Part shown: one piece after another, positions 1 to 8,785 of the stretch | Layout: each line of letters starts with the position of its first letter | Position numbering within the stretch: the first letter of the stretch is position 1 | Assembly: GCF_014287435.1 (NCBI RefSeq) | Contig: NZ_JACOPG010000001.1 | Span: 682,001-746,000, forward strand | Direction of reading: 5' to 3' | Source of the DNA: Roseburia lenta | GTDB taxonomy: Bacteria > Bacillota > Clostridia > Lachnospirales > Lachnospiraceae | DNA: 64,000 nt | Translations under genes and position numbers: made by a program | The notes under the pieces: model-generated | Told to the model about the DNA's origin: nothing | The model's database searches: none | What the model saw: the letters and a program-made list of their open reading frames with translations, nothing else

Positions 1-1
1 C

Positions 2-394
2 ATCATCAACGGTATCTGCTATCTCGGTGTCAGCGGTTTCCAGGTATTAATCTGGGCACTTGTAAATGATGCCATTGATTATCAGGAACTCCAGACTGGA
101 AAGCGTAACGAAGGTATCGTTTACTCTGCTTACACTTTCTTCCGTAAGCTTGCAAATGCAGTATCTGGAAGTATGAGTAGTTTCGCACTTGCGATTGCTG
201 GATTTAACGTAAATCTGGAAGTACAGAGTGACGCTTTCGCTGGACATCTCTGGAAAACCTATACCGGCTTATATGTTGTTGGTTACTTATTAGCTGTACT
301 TGTATTAAAGTTTGTATATCCATTAACCAAAGAAAAAACAGAAGAAATGTTACATCAGTTAGCAGATAAGAGAAACGCTGCAAACGCTGAATAA
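2..394 (+). CDS. GPH-family sugar:cation symporter, C-terminal part (partial)
   Basis: The reading frame is open from the left edge and ends at a TAA at 392-394, so only about the last 130 residues are present. The visible part has the late membrane segments of a glycoside-pentoside-hexuronide (GPH) family secondary transporter. It includes the conserved stretch around DAIDYQELQTGKRNEG and a following FFRKLANAV-like loop, and ends with a lysine/glutamate-rich cytoplasmic tail. Members import sugars, glycosides or glucuronides with Na+ or H+. The esterase-like and reductase genes follow within 25-30 bp, so the three probably share a transcript and a substrate. The exact substrate cannot be read from this fragment. 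Confidence 0.85.
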   Translation: MINGICYLGVSGFQVLIWALVNDAIDYQELQTGKRNEGIVYSAYTFFRKLANAVSGSMSSFALAIAGFNVNLEVQSDAFAGHLWKTYTGLYVVGYLLAVLVLKFVYPLTKEKTEEMLHQLADKRNAANAE

Positions 395-418
395 TTTTTA
401 GAAAAGAGGTAAATCACA

Positions 419-1171
419 TTGATCAAACAAGTCGAACTTACCAATCGTTCCGGTCACGTTTTACGCGGAATTGTAGATATCCCAGATGAGGGTTCACGTT
501 TTCCTGCCATTGTAAATGTACATGGCTTTACTGGAAATAAGAGTGGCTACAAAAACAGTTATACGCAAACGGCAAGATTTCTTGCAAAGCATGGTTTTGC
601 CAGCGTACGTTTCGATTTATTCGGAAACGGGGAGAGTGATGGAGAGTTTGAAGATATGACATTTACCGGCATTCTTGAAGATATTGAAGATATTATAAAT
701 TGGACAAAACAGCAGGATTTTGCTGATCCGGAAAAAGTAATTCTTTCCGGTCAGAGCATGGGCGGCTATGCAGCCGCTACTGCTGCTCCAAGAGTAAACC
801 CTTACGCATTGATTCTCATGTGTCCGGGTGCCGGTATGTGGTTTGGATGTAAGGAACGCGCCGAAGCTATGGAGGCAAAAGGCATCACAAGTGCTGATAT
901 TGAAGGACTTTGCTTTGCAACATCTTTTAATCATGATTTATACCAGTACGAGCCGTTTTCTTCCGCTGCTGGTTACGAAGGTCCTGTCCTTATCGTTCGT
1001 GGTACCGCTGATGATTTAGTAGACGATGCTACCTGCCACAAATATGAAACACTTTATTCTGGAAAATGCACCTATCAGACCATCGAAGGTGCAAACCATA
1101 ACTTTGCCAGTGCTTCTGCAAGAAAAGAATTAAATGAATCTATTCTTACCTTCTTGCAGGCATTAAAATAA
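419..1171 (+). CDS. alpha/beta hydrolase, feruloyl/cinnamoyl esterase-like
   Basis: A 250-residue serine hydrolase starting at TTG, preceded by an AAGAGGT ribosome binding site 8 bases upstream. It shows the nucleophile elbow GQSMGG with Ser at about residue 113, an acid in GTADDLVD (about 198-199) and the catalytic His in GANHNF (about 227). An HGFTGNK oxyanion region lies near residue 35. Size and motif spacing resemble the small feruloyl esterases of rumen Butyrivibrio. The placement between a GPH transporter and an enoate-type reductase suggests it cleaves an ester of a plant phenolic or similar conjugate. The substrate is inference; other carboxylesters are possible. Confidence 0.8.
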   Translation: MIKQVELTNRSGHVLRGIVDIPDEGSRFPAIVNVHGFTGNKSGYKNSYTQTARFLAKHGFASVRFDLFGNGESDGEFEDMTFTGILEDIEDIINWTKQQDFADPEKVILSGQSMGGYAAATAAPRVNPYALILMCPGAGMWFGCKERAEAMEAKGITSADIEGLCFATSFNHDLYQYEPFSSAAGYEGPVLIVRGTADDLVDDATCHKYETLYSGKCTYQTIEGANHNFASASARKELNESILTFLQALK

Positions 1172-1201
1172 ATGAAACAGACTTGAAAGGAAGTATGACT
1201 T

Positions 1202-3136
1202 ATGAAACTATTAGAACCTATCGCAGTTGGAAAAACAACCTTTAAGAACCGCTTGATGTTCCCTCCGCTTACAACCGGATATGAGGAAAAAGACGGTTCT
1301 ATCGGTGAGCAGAGTTTCCGTTTTTACGAACGCCTCGCTAAGGGTGGTGTTGGTTATATTGTAATCGGAGACGTTGCGCCTCTTGCAACATTCTCTCCTA
1401 CACCAAAGCTTTTTTCTCCTGCACAGGCAGAAGGATTCAAAAGACTCGCAGATGCTTGTCACGAAAATGGTGCAAAGCTTGGAATCCAGTTATTCCATCC
1501 GGATTACAACGTTGCCGCATTAAATGATTTATTCCATCAGGGAAAAATGCAGGAAGCAAGAGCAAAATTGCATCATGATATGCAGCATTTTGTAAACGAA
1601 GTAACTGCAGAAGAACTTGAAGAGATCATCAAGCACATGGAAAACTGCGCTATTTTAGCACAGGAAGCTGGTGTTGACTGTATTGAAGTACATGGAGACC
1701 GTCTGGTTGGTTCTCTCTGCTCTCCAATCTTAAACCACAGAACAGATGAATATGGTGGAGATCTTGCAAACCGTACACGTTTTGCATTAACACTCGTAAA
1801 ACGGTTAAAGACCGTTGTTCCAGATATGGTGATTGATTATAAACTTCCTATTGTAACTCCACTCGGCGAAAATGCATTCCGTGGTAAAGGTGGTCTTCCA
1901 TTTGATGAAGCTTGCATTTTTGCAAAAGAATTGGAAGCTGCTGGCGTAGACACCCTTCACGTAGCGCAGGCAAACCACACAGGAAATATGGGTGATACCA
2001 TTCCTGCTATGGGAACACAGCCATACGGCTTTATGGTTTCTTACTCTAAGAAGATCAAGGAAATCGTTTCGATTCCAGTATCCGTTGTAGGACGTATTGT
2101 GACACCAGAAGCTGCTGAAGCTGTACTTACCAGCGGTTCTGCTGATATTATCGCACTTGGTCGTTCTTTGCTTGCAGATCCTGATTTTGCTAATAAGTGT
2201 GCAGATAACCACGCTGGTTGTGTCAGAACATGTATGATGTGTAACAAGGGTTGTACCGACAACATTCAAAACCGTGCATTCTTAAGCTGCGTTTTAAATG
2301 CAGAAAATGGTTATGAAGCAAGCCGTCAGATTACTCCTGCTGCTACTGCAAAACGTGTTGCTATCGTTGGTGCCGGAATTGCAGGCTTAGAAGCTGCCCG
2401 TGTTGCTGCTTTGCGTGGTCACCAGGTTACTATTTTTGAAAAGTCATTACAGATTGGTGGACAGTTATTGATTGCAAGTGTTCCACCAAGAAAAGAAGAA
2501 ATGATGCGTAGTATCAACTACTACTGCAACGTATTACCAGAATTAGATGTCACCTTCCGTCTTGGTCAGGAATTTAGTGAAAAAGATTACGCTTCCTTCG
2601 ATGAAGTCATCGTTGCAACAGGTGCAACGAATGCCATCATCCCAGTTCCTGGAAAAGACCTTCCAACGGTTGTCAGTGCATGGGATGTTCTTGCAAAGAA
2701 AGAAATCGTATTTGGCAAGGTATCTGTCATCGGTGGCGGACTTGTCGGTGTCGAAACAGCTGAATATCTGGCTTCTCGCGGATGCAAGGTTACCATCGTT
2801 GAAATGATGGACCAGATTGCAAAAGAAGAAAGCAACACCGTTCTTCCTACATTGATGAAAGAATTAAACAGCCATGAAGTAGAAGTTCTCACTTCTGCTA
2901 AATTGATGGAAATCACAGAAAATGCGGTTATCGTTGAAAAGACAGTTGACGAAAAGACAGAAAAAGCAGAAGTTGCTTCTGATTTCGTTGTTATGGCTGT
3001 TGGTGCAAAGAAGAATGTCGCAGAATTAAACAATTGCACATTGCCAATCCACTATGTTGGTGACTGTGCCGGCGAACGTCCAAGCAACATTGATCATGCA
3101 ATCAAATCTGCTTACGACGTAGCATGTGAATTATAA
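1202..3136 (+). CDS. NADH:flavin oxidoreductase, Old-Yellow-Enzyme / 2,4-dienoyl-CoA reductase type
   Basis: A 644-residue three-part redox enzyme. An N-terminal FMN-binding TIM barrel (about 1-335) is followed by a 4Fe-4S site with cysteines at 344, 347, 351 and 363 (CX2CX3CX11C). The C-terminal half has an FAD fold (VGAGIAG at about 390) and an NAD(P)H fold (GGGLVG at about 511). This is the architecture of 2,4-dienoyl-CoA reductase, trimethylamine dehydrogenase, clostridial enoate reductases and BaiCD/BaiH. Such enzymes move electrons from NAD(P)H through FAD and the cluster to FMN and reduce activated C=C bonds. Its place after the esterase suggests an alpha,beta-unsaturated acid substrate, but bile-acid or fatty-acid-like substrates cannot be excluded. 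Confidence 0.85.
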   Translation: MKLLEPIAVGKTTFKNRLMFPPLTTGYEEKDGSIGEQSFRFYERLAKGGVGYIVIGDVAPLATFSPTPKLFSPAQAEGFKRLADACHENGAKLGIQLFHPDYNVAALNDLFHQGKMQEARAKLHHDMQHFVNEVTAEELEEIIKHMENCAILAQEAGVDCIEVHGDRLVGSLCSPILNHRTDEYGGDLANRTRFALTLVKRLKTVVPDMVIDYKLPIVTPLGENAFRGKGGLPFDEACIFAKELEAAGVDTLHVAQANHTGNMGDTIPAMGTQPYGFMVSYSKKIKEIVSIPVSVVGRIVTPEAAEAVLTSGSADIIALGRSLLADPDFANKCADNHAGCVRTCMMCNKGCTDNIQNRAFLSCVLNAENGYEASRQITPAATAKRVAIVGAGIAGLEAARVAALRGHQVTIFEKSLQIGGQLLIASVPPRKEEMMRSINYYCNVLPELDVTFRLGQEFSEKDYASFDEVIVATGATNAIIPVPGKDLPTVVSAWDVLAKKEIVFGKVSVIGGGLVGVETAEYLASRGCKVTIVEMMDQIAKEESNTVLPTLMKELNSHEVEVLTSAKLMEITENAVIVEKTVDEKTEKAEVASDFVVMAVGAKKNVAELNNCTLPIHYVGDCAGERPSNIDHAIKSAYDVACEL

Positions 3137-3185
3137 AAGCACTTCTTTTCGAAGTTGTTTTATAACAGAATAATGAAACTCCCAA

Positions 3186-3217
3186 AAAAGGCGCTCTGCA
3201 TAAGCAGAACGCCTTTT
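3186..3217. terminator. bidirectional intrinsic terminator
   Basis: A GC-rich hairpin (left arm 3186-3199, right arm 3204-3217, one mismatch) is flanked by an A-run on the left and a T-run on the right. It lies between the convergent reductase and pta genes and can serve both. Confidence 0.85.
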
Positions 3218-3236
3218 GTATTACTTACAATATGAT

Positions 3237-4220
3237 TTATGCAAGTGCTGCTGTAATGATAGCCATAGAGTAAACTTCTGCGGCATTACATCCACGGGAC
3301 AAGTCGTTAACTGGAGCATTTAATCCTAAAAGAATAGGACCATATGCCTCGAAGTTACCAAGTCTCTGTGCAATCTTGTAACCAATATTACCTGCATTGA
3401 TATCAGGGAAGATAAAGGTATTTGCATGACCTGCTACTTCTGAATCCTTACACTTTGTACGAGCAACACGTGGTGAAACGGCTGCATCAAACTGAATCTC
3501 TCCCTCGATTGGAAGGTTCGGGAATTTTGCCTTTGTCTTAGCTGCTGCATTACGCATCTTATCTACATCTTCGCCCTTACCGGAACCAAGTGTTGAATAA
3601 CTAAGGAATGCAACCTGTGGGTCAATACCGAAGATTCTAGCACATTCTGCTGTCTCTCCAGCGATTTCCACCAATTCGTCCTCTGTAGGATGAATATTGA
3701 TTGCGCAGTCTGCCATAGCAAGTACTTCGTTCTCACCTGTAGCAGCTGGACGAACCATGATAAAGCAAGAAGATACGATAGAGTTGCCCGGCTTTGTCTT
3801 AATCAACTGCAAAGCAGGTCTTACGGTATCTGCTGTAGAATATGTTGCTCCTCCAAGTAAAGAATCAGCAACGCCCATCTTTACAAGCATGGTACCAAAG
3901 TAGTTTGCCTGTGAAAGAATGCCTCTTGCCTGCTCCGGGGTAACGCCCTTTTTCTTTCTCAGTTCGCAGAACATCTCGATCATCTCGTCCATTCTATCGT
4001 AATTTGCTGGATCAATGATCTCTGCGCCACGGATATTAAATCCACTCTTTTCTGCTGCTGCTTCTACTTCCTCCGGCTTTCCGATCAAGATCGGTGCTAA
4101 GAAATTAGATGCAAGAAGTCTTGAGGATGCCTCAAGAATACGAGGATCGGTTCCTTCTGTGAAAACGATCTTCTTTGGGTTTTCTTTTAAAATGTCAATT
4201 AACTGTCCAAATCCAAACAT
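3237..4220 (-). CDS. pta: phosphate acetyltransferase
   Basis: A 327-residue protein of the usual short Pta length, matching the phosphotransacetylase fold throughout. It has the TEGTDPRILEA-like N-terminal region, a conserved SCFIMVRP-like core, and the VSPRVARTK and GNIGYKIAQRLG regions near the C-terminus. It interconverts acetyl-CoA plus phosphate with acetyl phosphate and CoA in the acetate fermentation pathway. The usual partner ackA is not next to it. It appears monocistronic, between the terminator at 3186-3217 and its own upstream region at about 4221-4330. Confidence 0.93.
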   Translation of the reverse strand: MFGFGQLIDILKENPKKIVFTEGTDPRILEASSRLLASNFLAPILIGKPEEVEAAAEKSGFNIRGAEIIDPANYDRMDEMIEMFCELRKKKGVTPEQARGILSQANYFGTMLVKMGVADSLLGGATYSTADTVRPALQLIKTKPGNSIVSSCFIMVRPAATGENEVLAMADCAINIHPTEDELVEIAGETAECARIFGIDPQVAFLSYSTLGSGKGEDVDKMRNAAAKTKAKFPNLPIEGEIQFDAAVSPRVARTKCKDSEVAGHANTFIFPDINAGNIGYKIAQRLGNFEAYGPILLGLNAPVNDLSRGCNAAEVYSMAIITAALA

Positions 4221-4334
4221 AACTGTTTCCTTTCATACAAATTTATTTCTTATTTTCCATCCATCATTCTAACACGCTTGGATTATTTTTCAATCGCTTT
4301 CGCGCAAAATCATGTTTTTTCTACAAGACAATAG

Positions 4335-5759
4335 TTAGTTTATACAAACCTGATAGATTTCTTCCAGAACTTCTGGCAGGTCTTGCGGATCGATCGCCGT
4401 ATAATTGATGATAAATGTATGCGGGATCACCTGACTGCCGTCATAGGTATAATCGCTCATACCCCGCAGGCGGATGCCCCTTTGTTGCAACTGATCCTTG
4501 ATAACGCTGTCCTCTTTTTGTGTATCAATATGTAAAAGAAAATGCAAGCCGGCATCCTCCTCATAGATGGATGCCATCTGCCACAGACGGCTTTCCTTTA
4601 ATTTGGCAATGACCTGATTTCGGTGGTTCTTGTAAAAATTGCGCATACGGTTGATATGCTTTTCAAAGTAGCCCTGCTGCAAAAAAGCAGCCAGGGTGTA
4701 CTGCTCAAAATTTGACACCGTGCAGGCATAAAAGCCTAAATTCTCTTGGAATTTTCCGACCAGCGTCCGGGGTAGAACCATATAACTGATACGGATAGAG
4801 GGGGTCAGGCTCTTGGAAAAGGTATTCAGATAGATCACCCGCCCCGCTCCATCAATGCTCTGCAAGGTCGGAATGGGCAGACCGCCAAAACGGAACTCAC
4901 AGTCATAGTCATCCTCAATGATATAACGTCCCTCTTTTTCGGCTGCCCAGGCAAGCAACTTCTGCCGCCTGCTGATAGGCATAGCAATACCGGTCGGGAA
5001 ATGGTGGGTCGGCGATGTATGGATGATCTCTACCTTTTGCTTTCTCAGCGACTCCATGGAAAGTCCATGCGCATCCAGATCCACATAGCGGTAGTCCACG
5101 CCATTATGCGCATAGATCTTCGCCAGTTTTTGATAGCCCGGATTTTCGATGCCATAGACATGGTCTCTCCCCAAAAGTTGGATGAGCAGATGATACAAAT
5201 ACTCGGTTCCCGCACCGATCACGATCTGTTCCGGCAAAATACGCATACCGCGAAAATGATACAGATGGTCCGCGATCGCCTGCCGCAGTTCATAGACACC
5301 TTGCGGTGGCGACGGCAAAAGCACATCCTTCGATTGGCCACTTAATACAGCACGCATCAGGTGTGACCACGTGCTCATAGGGAAGCGTTCCCGGTCTACA
5401 TGGTTGGATGCAAAATCCATCCGCCAGTTTGCCTTTGTTTCCTCGTGGCTGGCATCGTCCCCCTCAATAAAAATTTTCACCGCAGGATCCTCTTGTAAAG
5501 GTTCTGTCAGATAGGGCTGCACCGCCGCCACATAATAACCCTTTTTCTCCACGGCATAGATATATCCCTCTACCAACAACTGCTCATAGGCACTGGCAAT
5601 AGTCATCACGGAAAGTCCCAACTGCTTGGCAAAAGCCCGCTTGGACGGCAGGTGTTCCCCCTCTTTTAATCTTCCTTCCTCAATATCTTCTTTTAATACT
5701 TCATATAAATATTGGTAGTAGGGTTTTTCGCCCCTCTCCTCAAAAGTATAGGTAAGCAT
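4335..5759 (-). CDS. MocR/PdxR-like GntR regulator with aminotransferase domain
   Basis: A 474-residue MocR-family protein: an N-terminal GntR winged helix (about 10-75) and a fold-type I aminotransferase domain (about 110-470). The likely PLP-binding Lys sits in a FSKSL motif and the conserved Asp in IIEDDYDCEFR. The ATG at 5759 is preferred because GAGG lies 7 bases upstream; the ATG at 5765 is too close to it. MocR proteins sense PLP and often control vitamin B6 synthesis or uptake. It is divergent from an ECF substrate-binding gene at 5961 and shares a short region containing an inverted repeat, so it probably regulates that gene. The vitamin identity is inferred. Confidence 0.85.
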   Translation of the reverse strand: MLTYTFEERGEKPYYQYLYEVLKEDIEEGRLKEGEHLPSKRAFAKQLGLSVMTIASAYEQLLVEGYIYAVEKKGYYVAAVQPYLTEPLQEDPAVKIFIEGDDASHEETKANWRMDFASNHVDRERFPMSTWSHLMRAVLSGQSKDVLLPSPPQGVYELRQAIADHLYHFRGMRILPEQIVIGAGTEYLYHLLIQLLGRDHVYGIENPGYQKLAKIYAHNGVDYRYVDLDAHGLSMESLRKQKVEIIHTSPTHHFPTGIAMPISRRQKLLAWAAEKEGRYIIEDDYDCEFRFGGLPIPTLQSIDGAGRVIYLNTFSKSLTPSIRISYMVLPRTLVGKFQENLGFYACTVSNFEQYTLAAFLQQGYFEKHINRMRNFYKNHRNQVIAKLKESRLWQMASIYEEDAGLHFLLHIDTQKEDSVIKDQLQQRGIRLRGMSDYTYDGSQVIPHTFIINYTAIDPQDLPEVLEEIYQVCIN

Positions 5760-5863
5760 ATACATTCCTCTATTTTTCTTTTTTCGTAAAAATCGGCTTT
5801 TCCTAGTATTTCTCTAGGTTTTTCAGTATTTTTTAATCTGGTATGGTCGAATTTGTTTAAAAT

Positions 5864-5896
5864 GGTTATTTTCACATAACCAATTATGCATATAAT
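5864..5896 (+). promoter_or_regulatory. Candidate operator and -10 element between mocR-like and ECF-S genes
   Basis: A 6-bp perfect inverted repeat (GGTTAT at 5864-5869, ATAACC at 5876-5881) is followed at once by a consensus TATAAT at 5891-5896. No good -35 hexamer is visible, which fits an activator-dependent promoter. This is the natural binding place for the divergent MocR-like regulator; binding is inference. Confidence 0.5.
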
Positions 5897-5960
5897 GATA
5901 CTCAGTTACTCGCACAAAAGCAAGACTTTTGACAAGATAAAAGAAAGAAGAGGGAAAAAT

Positions 5961-6524
5961 ATGAAAACGAAAAAATTGATTTTTGCAGCTTTATTTGCAG
6001 CACTGACCTGTGTTGCTACCATGATCATCAAGGTACCGACACCTACCATGGGTTATATCCATCCAGGTGATTCTATTGTACTTTTGTCAGGATTTTTACT
6101 TGGACCACTTTATGGCGGACTTGCAGCCGGTATTGGTTCTATGTTCTCTGACTTATTTGGCGGATACTTCTCCTATGCACCGGCAACCTTTGTCATCAAG
6201 ATGCTTACCGCTGTATTTGCCAGCCTAGTTTACCGTGCTTTTACCAAGAAACTTTCCGAAGTTTCCGGTGGCAAGCAGGCAGCCTTTACCGCGATCAGTG
6301 GTGTCGTTGGCGAAGCCTTCATGGTATTTGGATACTTTGTATTTGAGATCTTTTTGATGGCACTCGCAGCAGGCGATGGTTTCTCAAGCACAAGCCTTGC
6401 CGCAGGTCTGGCATCCTCAGCCAGCGGTGTTCCGTTCAACATCGTGCAGGGACTCTTTGGTGTGATCCTTTCCACCATCCTGTATCCACTCTTAAAGAAA
6501 CCGCTTGCGCAGTATTCTAAATAA
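5961..6524 (+). CDS. ECF transporter S component (candidate vitamin B6 uptake protein)
   Basis: The start is set at the ATG at 5961, behind AAGAAGAGGG, giving 187 residues. The upstream in-frame ATG at 5886 overlaps the -10 element and is rejected. The protein has about five or six membrane segments and the early basic-then-hydrophobic pattern of ECF S components. It has a PTPTMGYIHPGDS loop and repeated GGLAAGIGS / GPLYGG glycine motifs. S components capture a vitamin and work with a shared EcfA/A'/T module encoded elsewhere. The adjacent MocR/PdxR-like regulator suggests a pyridoxine-type ligand (PdxU2-like); thiamine precursors are an alternative. Confidence 0.8.
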   Translation: MKTKKLIFAALFAALTCVATMIIKVPTPTMGYIHPGDSIVLLSGFLLGPLYGGLAAGIGSMFSDLFGGYFSYAPATFVIKMLTAVFASLVYRAFTKKLSEVSGGKQAAFTAISGVVGEAFMVFGYFVFEIFLMALAAGDGFSSTSLAAGLASSASGVPFNIVQGLFGVILSTILYPLLKKPLAQYSK

Positions 6525-6619
6525 TTTTGTAGTAAATTCATTTTCATTTGCAAATTTTACATTCTTACATATAATATATATGTCTAAGAAAGCACATTCG
6601 TTTATAAAGGAGTATGAAA

Positions 6620-6796
6620 ATGAATTTACCACTAGATCCCATGATGCTGCTCAGTGTCGTCAACATGAATTTAAGAGACCGATATCCATCCCTTGCAGAG
6701 TTTTGTGCGGCAGAGAATGTCGATCAGGCAGATCTTAAAAAACGACTGGCAGCCATTGATTATTATTATGAAGCAGACAGCAACCAGTTCCGCTGA
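6620..6796 (+). CDS. DUF4250 domain micro-protein
   Basis: A 58-residue protein matching the small DUF4250 family of clostridia (MNLPxDPxMLLSVVN... at the N-terminus, DYxY near the C-terminus, ending in NQF). The ATG at 6620 is chosen over that at 6614. The AAAGGAG site at 6606-6612 leaves 7 bases to 6620 but only one to 6614, and family members begin MNLP. The function of the family is unknown. It lies between the S-component gene and a bidirectional terminator and is short, soluble and mixed-charge. Confidence 0.85.
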   Translation: MNLPLDPMMLLSVVNMNLRDRYPSLAEFCAAENVDQADLKKRLAAIDYYYEADSNQFR

Positions 6797-6820
6797 TGTT
6801 CGCTTACTGTCCAGACATGA

Positions 6821-6862
6821 AAAAAGGTTTGTGAAGCCTTCCCAGGTTTCACAAACCTTTTT
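6821..6862. terminator. bidirectional intrinsic terminator
   Basis: Perfect 15-bp arms (6821-6835 and 6848-6862) with A-run and T-run ends separate the DUF4250 gene from the convergent purD. Confidence 0.92.
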
Positions 6863-6876
6863 ACTTTTGGTTCTTT

Positions 6877-8148
6877 TTACGCCTCGTCAATCGCCTTGCC
6901 GATGTCGTGGCGCATATATTTGTTTTCAAAAGAGATCCAGTCTGTTGCCGCATAAGCCTTGGCTCTGGCGTCCTTTAAATCCTTGCCCTTGGCTGTAACA
7001 CCAAGTACACGTCCGCCATTTGTCACGATCTGTCCTGCATCATTTAAGGCTGTACCTGCATGGAAGCAGAAATACTCCTCATTGTCGAACTTATCAAAGC
7101 CTGTGATTGGAAATCCCTTCTGGTAGGAAACCGGATAACCATCTGATGCAAGTACCACGCAGACGGCTGCATTATCCTCAAATTCCAGCGTCAACTGATC
7201 TAAAGTGCCATCCACACATGCTTCCATAACATCTATAATATCATTCTTCATACGCGGCAGTACAACCTGTGCCTCCGGATCTCCAAATCTGGCATTGTAT
7301 TCCAAAACCTTTGGTCCGTCCTCCGTGAGCATCAAGCCAAAGAAGATAACACCCTTAAACTCTCTGCCCTCGGCTGCCATAGCATCCACTGTCGCCTGAT
7401 ATACATATTTCTTGCAAAATTCATCCACTTCCTTGGTGTAGAAAGGACTTGGAGAAAAGGTTCCCATGCCTCCGGTATTTAAACCTGTATCTCCATCCCC
7501 GGCACGCTTGTGATCCTGCGCGCTGCTCATGATCTGGATGGTCTTGCCGTCCACAAAAGAAAGCACAGAGACCTCGCGTCCGGTCATAAACTCCTCGATG
7601 ACCATGGTATTGCCGGCATCTCCGAACTTCTTGTCCATCATGATGGTATGTACCCCTTCGATGGCTTCTTCCAGGGTATTGCAGATCAATACACCCTTGC
7701 CCAGTGCAAGACCATCTGCCTTTAATACGATCGGCATCTTGGCGGTCTTTAAATAAGCGATCGCTGCCTCTGCATCGTCAAAACGCTCATAGGCTGCCGT
7801 AGGAATATTGTATTTTTTCATAAGATCCTTGGAAAATGCCTTGCTTCCTTCCAGAATTGCCGCATTTTTTCTCGGTCCAAAGACCTTTAAGCCCTCTGCT
7901 TCAAAAGCATCCACAATACCACCGACCAAAGGGTCATCCATACCAATGATTGTAAAATCAATGGCGTTTTCCTTAGCAAATGCAACTAATTTATCAAAAT
8001 CCATGGCACCGATCGGTACACATTCAGCGATCTGACCGATTCCGGCATTGCCCGGTGCACAGTAGATCTTGTCTACCCTTTTACTTTTTGCCACGCTCAT
8101 ACAGATCGCGTGCTCACGACCGCCACTGCCTACAACTAATACTTTCAT
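6877..8148 (-). CDS. purD: phosphoribosylamine--glycine ligase (GARS)
   Basis: A 423-residue GARS. The start is ATG 8148, with AAGGAG 7 bases upstream and the family N-terminus MKVLVVGSGGREHA; the longer reading frame only extends into purN. An N-terminal Rossmann-like domain is followed by an ATP-grasp domain (about 100-290: LKADGLALGKGV, EEFMTGREVSV, NARFGDPE) and a small C-terminal domain. It ligates phosphoribosylamine and glycine with ATP, step two of de novo IMP synthesis. It is the last gene of the purM-purN-purD group, 10 bp after purN, and ends at the terminator at 6821-6862. Confidence 0.96.
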   Translation of the reverse strand: MKVLVVGSGGREHAICMSVAKSKRVDKIYCAPGNAGIGQIAECVPIGAMDFDKLVAFAKENAIDFTIIGMDDPLVGGIVDAFEAEGLKVFGPRKNAAILEGSKAFSKDLMKKYNIPTAAYERFDDAEAAIAYLKTAKMPIVLKADGLALGKGVLICNTLEEAIEGVHTIMMDKKFGDAGNTMVIEEFMTGREVSVLSFVDGKTIQIMSSAQDHKRAGDGDTGLNTGGMGTFSPSPFYTKEVDEFCKKYVYQATVDAMAAEGREFKGVIFFGLMLTEDGPKVLEYNARFGDPEAQVVLPRMKNDIIDVMEACVDGTLDQLTLEFEDNAAVCVVLASDGYPVSYQKGFPITGFDKFDNEEYFCFHAGTALNDAGQIVTNGGRVLGVTAKGKDLKDARAKAYAATDWISFENKYMRHDIGKAIDEA

Positions 8149-8158
8149 GCCATTCTCC

Positions 8159-8785
8159 TTACTCCGCAATTCTAACTTTTCCATCTACCACGCTAACCTT
8201 GCCTCTTGCGATCAGATCGATCGCCTGCGGCATGATCTGCCATTCTGCCTCTTCCATCACACGACGCTGTAAAACTTCCGGTGTATCATCCTGCTGCACA
8301 ACTACTGCCTTTTGTAAAATGATCGGTCCCGTATCTGTCCCCTCGTCCACAAAATGCACGGTCGCACCTGTCACCTTGACACCTCTGGCAAGCACACCCT
8401 CGTGCACTTTCAAGCCATAGTAGCCGGTTCCGCAAAAGGACGGAATGAGCGACGGATGGATATTGATGATACGATTGCGATATTTCTTTATCATGATCTC
8501 CGGGATCACGACCAAAAATCCGGCGAGTACGACCAGATCCACCTTGGCTGCATCCAGTTTTTCCAAAAATGCCGCATTAAAGGCATCCCTGTTCTCATAA
8601 GATTTCGGCGAAATACAGATACCCTCAATACCAGCCTTTTTCGCACGTTCCAAGGCATAGGCATTTGGATTGTTGCTGATGACCAGGGAGATCTCGGTAT
8701 CATGGATCCGCCCTGCTTCTATCGCATCAATGATCGCCTGAAGATTGGTACCGCCACCGGACACACAAACTGCTAATTTTAACAT
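8159..8785 (-). CDS. purN: phosphoribosylglycinamide formyltransferase
   Basis: A 208-residue PurN that transfers formyl from 10-formyltetrahydrofolate to GAR. Visible features are the GGTNLQAIIDA start, the catalytic region with NIHPSLIPSF (Asn/His) and the downstream VDEGTDTGPII with the catalytic Asp. It overlaps the 3' end of purM by 7 bp and is followed 10 bp later by purD, so translation is likely coupled. Confidence 0.96.
   Translation of the reverse strand: MLKLAVCVSGGGTNLQAIIDAIEAGRIHDTEISLVISNNPNAYALERAKKAGIEGICISPKSYENRDAFNAAFLEKLDAAKVDLVVLAGFLVVIPEIMIKKYRNRIINIHPSLIPSFCGTGYYGLKVHEGVLARGVKVTGATVHFVDEGTDTGPIILQKAVVVQQDDTPEVLQRRVMEEAEWQIMPQAIDLIARGKVSVVDGKVRIAE

Noticed and set aside
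6505..6738. open frame overlapping the DUF4250 gene
   Set aside because: Other frame, no ribosome binding site; the DUF4250 frame has both motif and signal.
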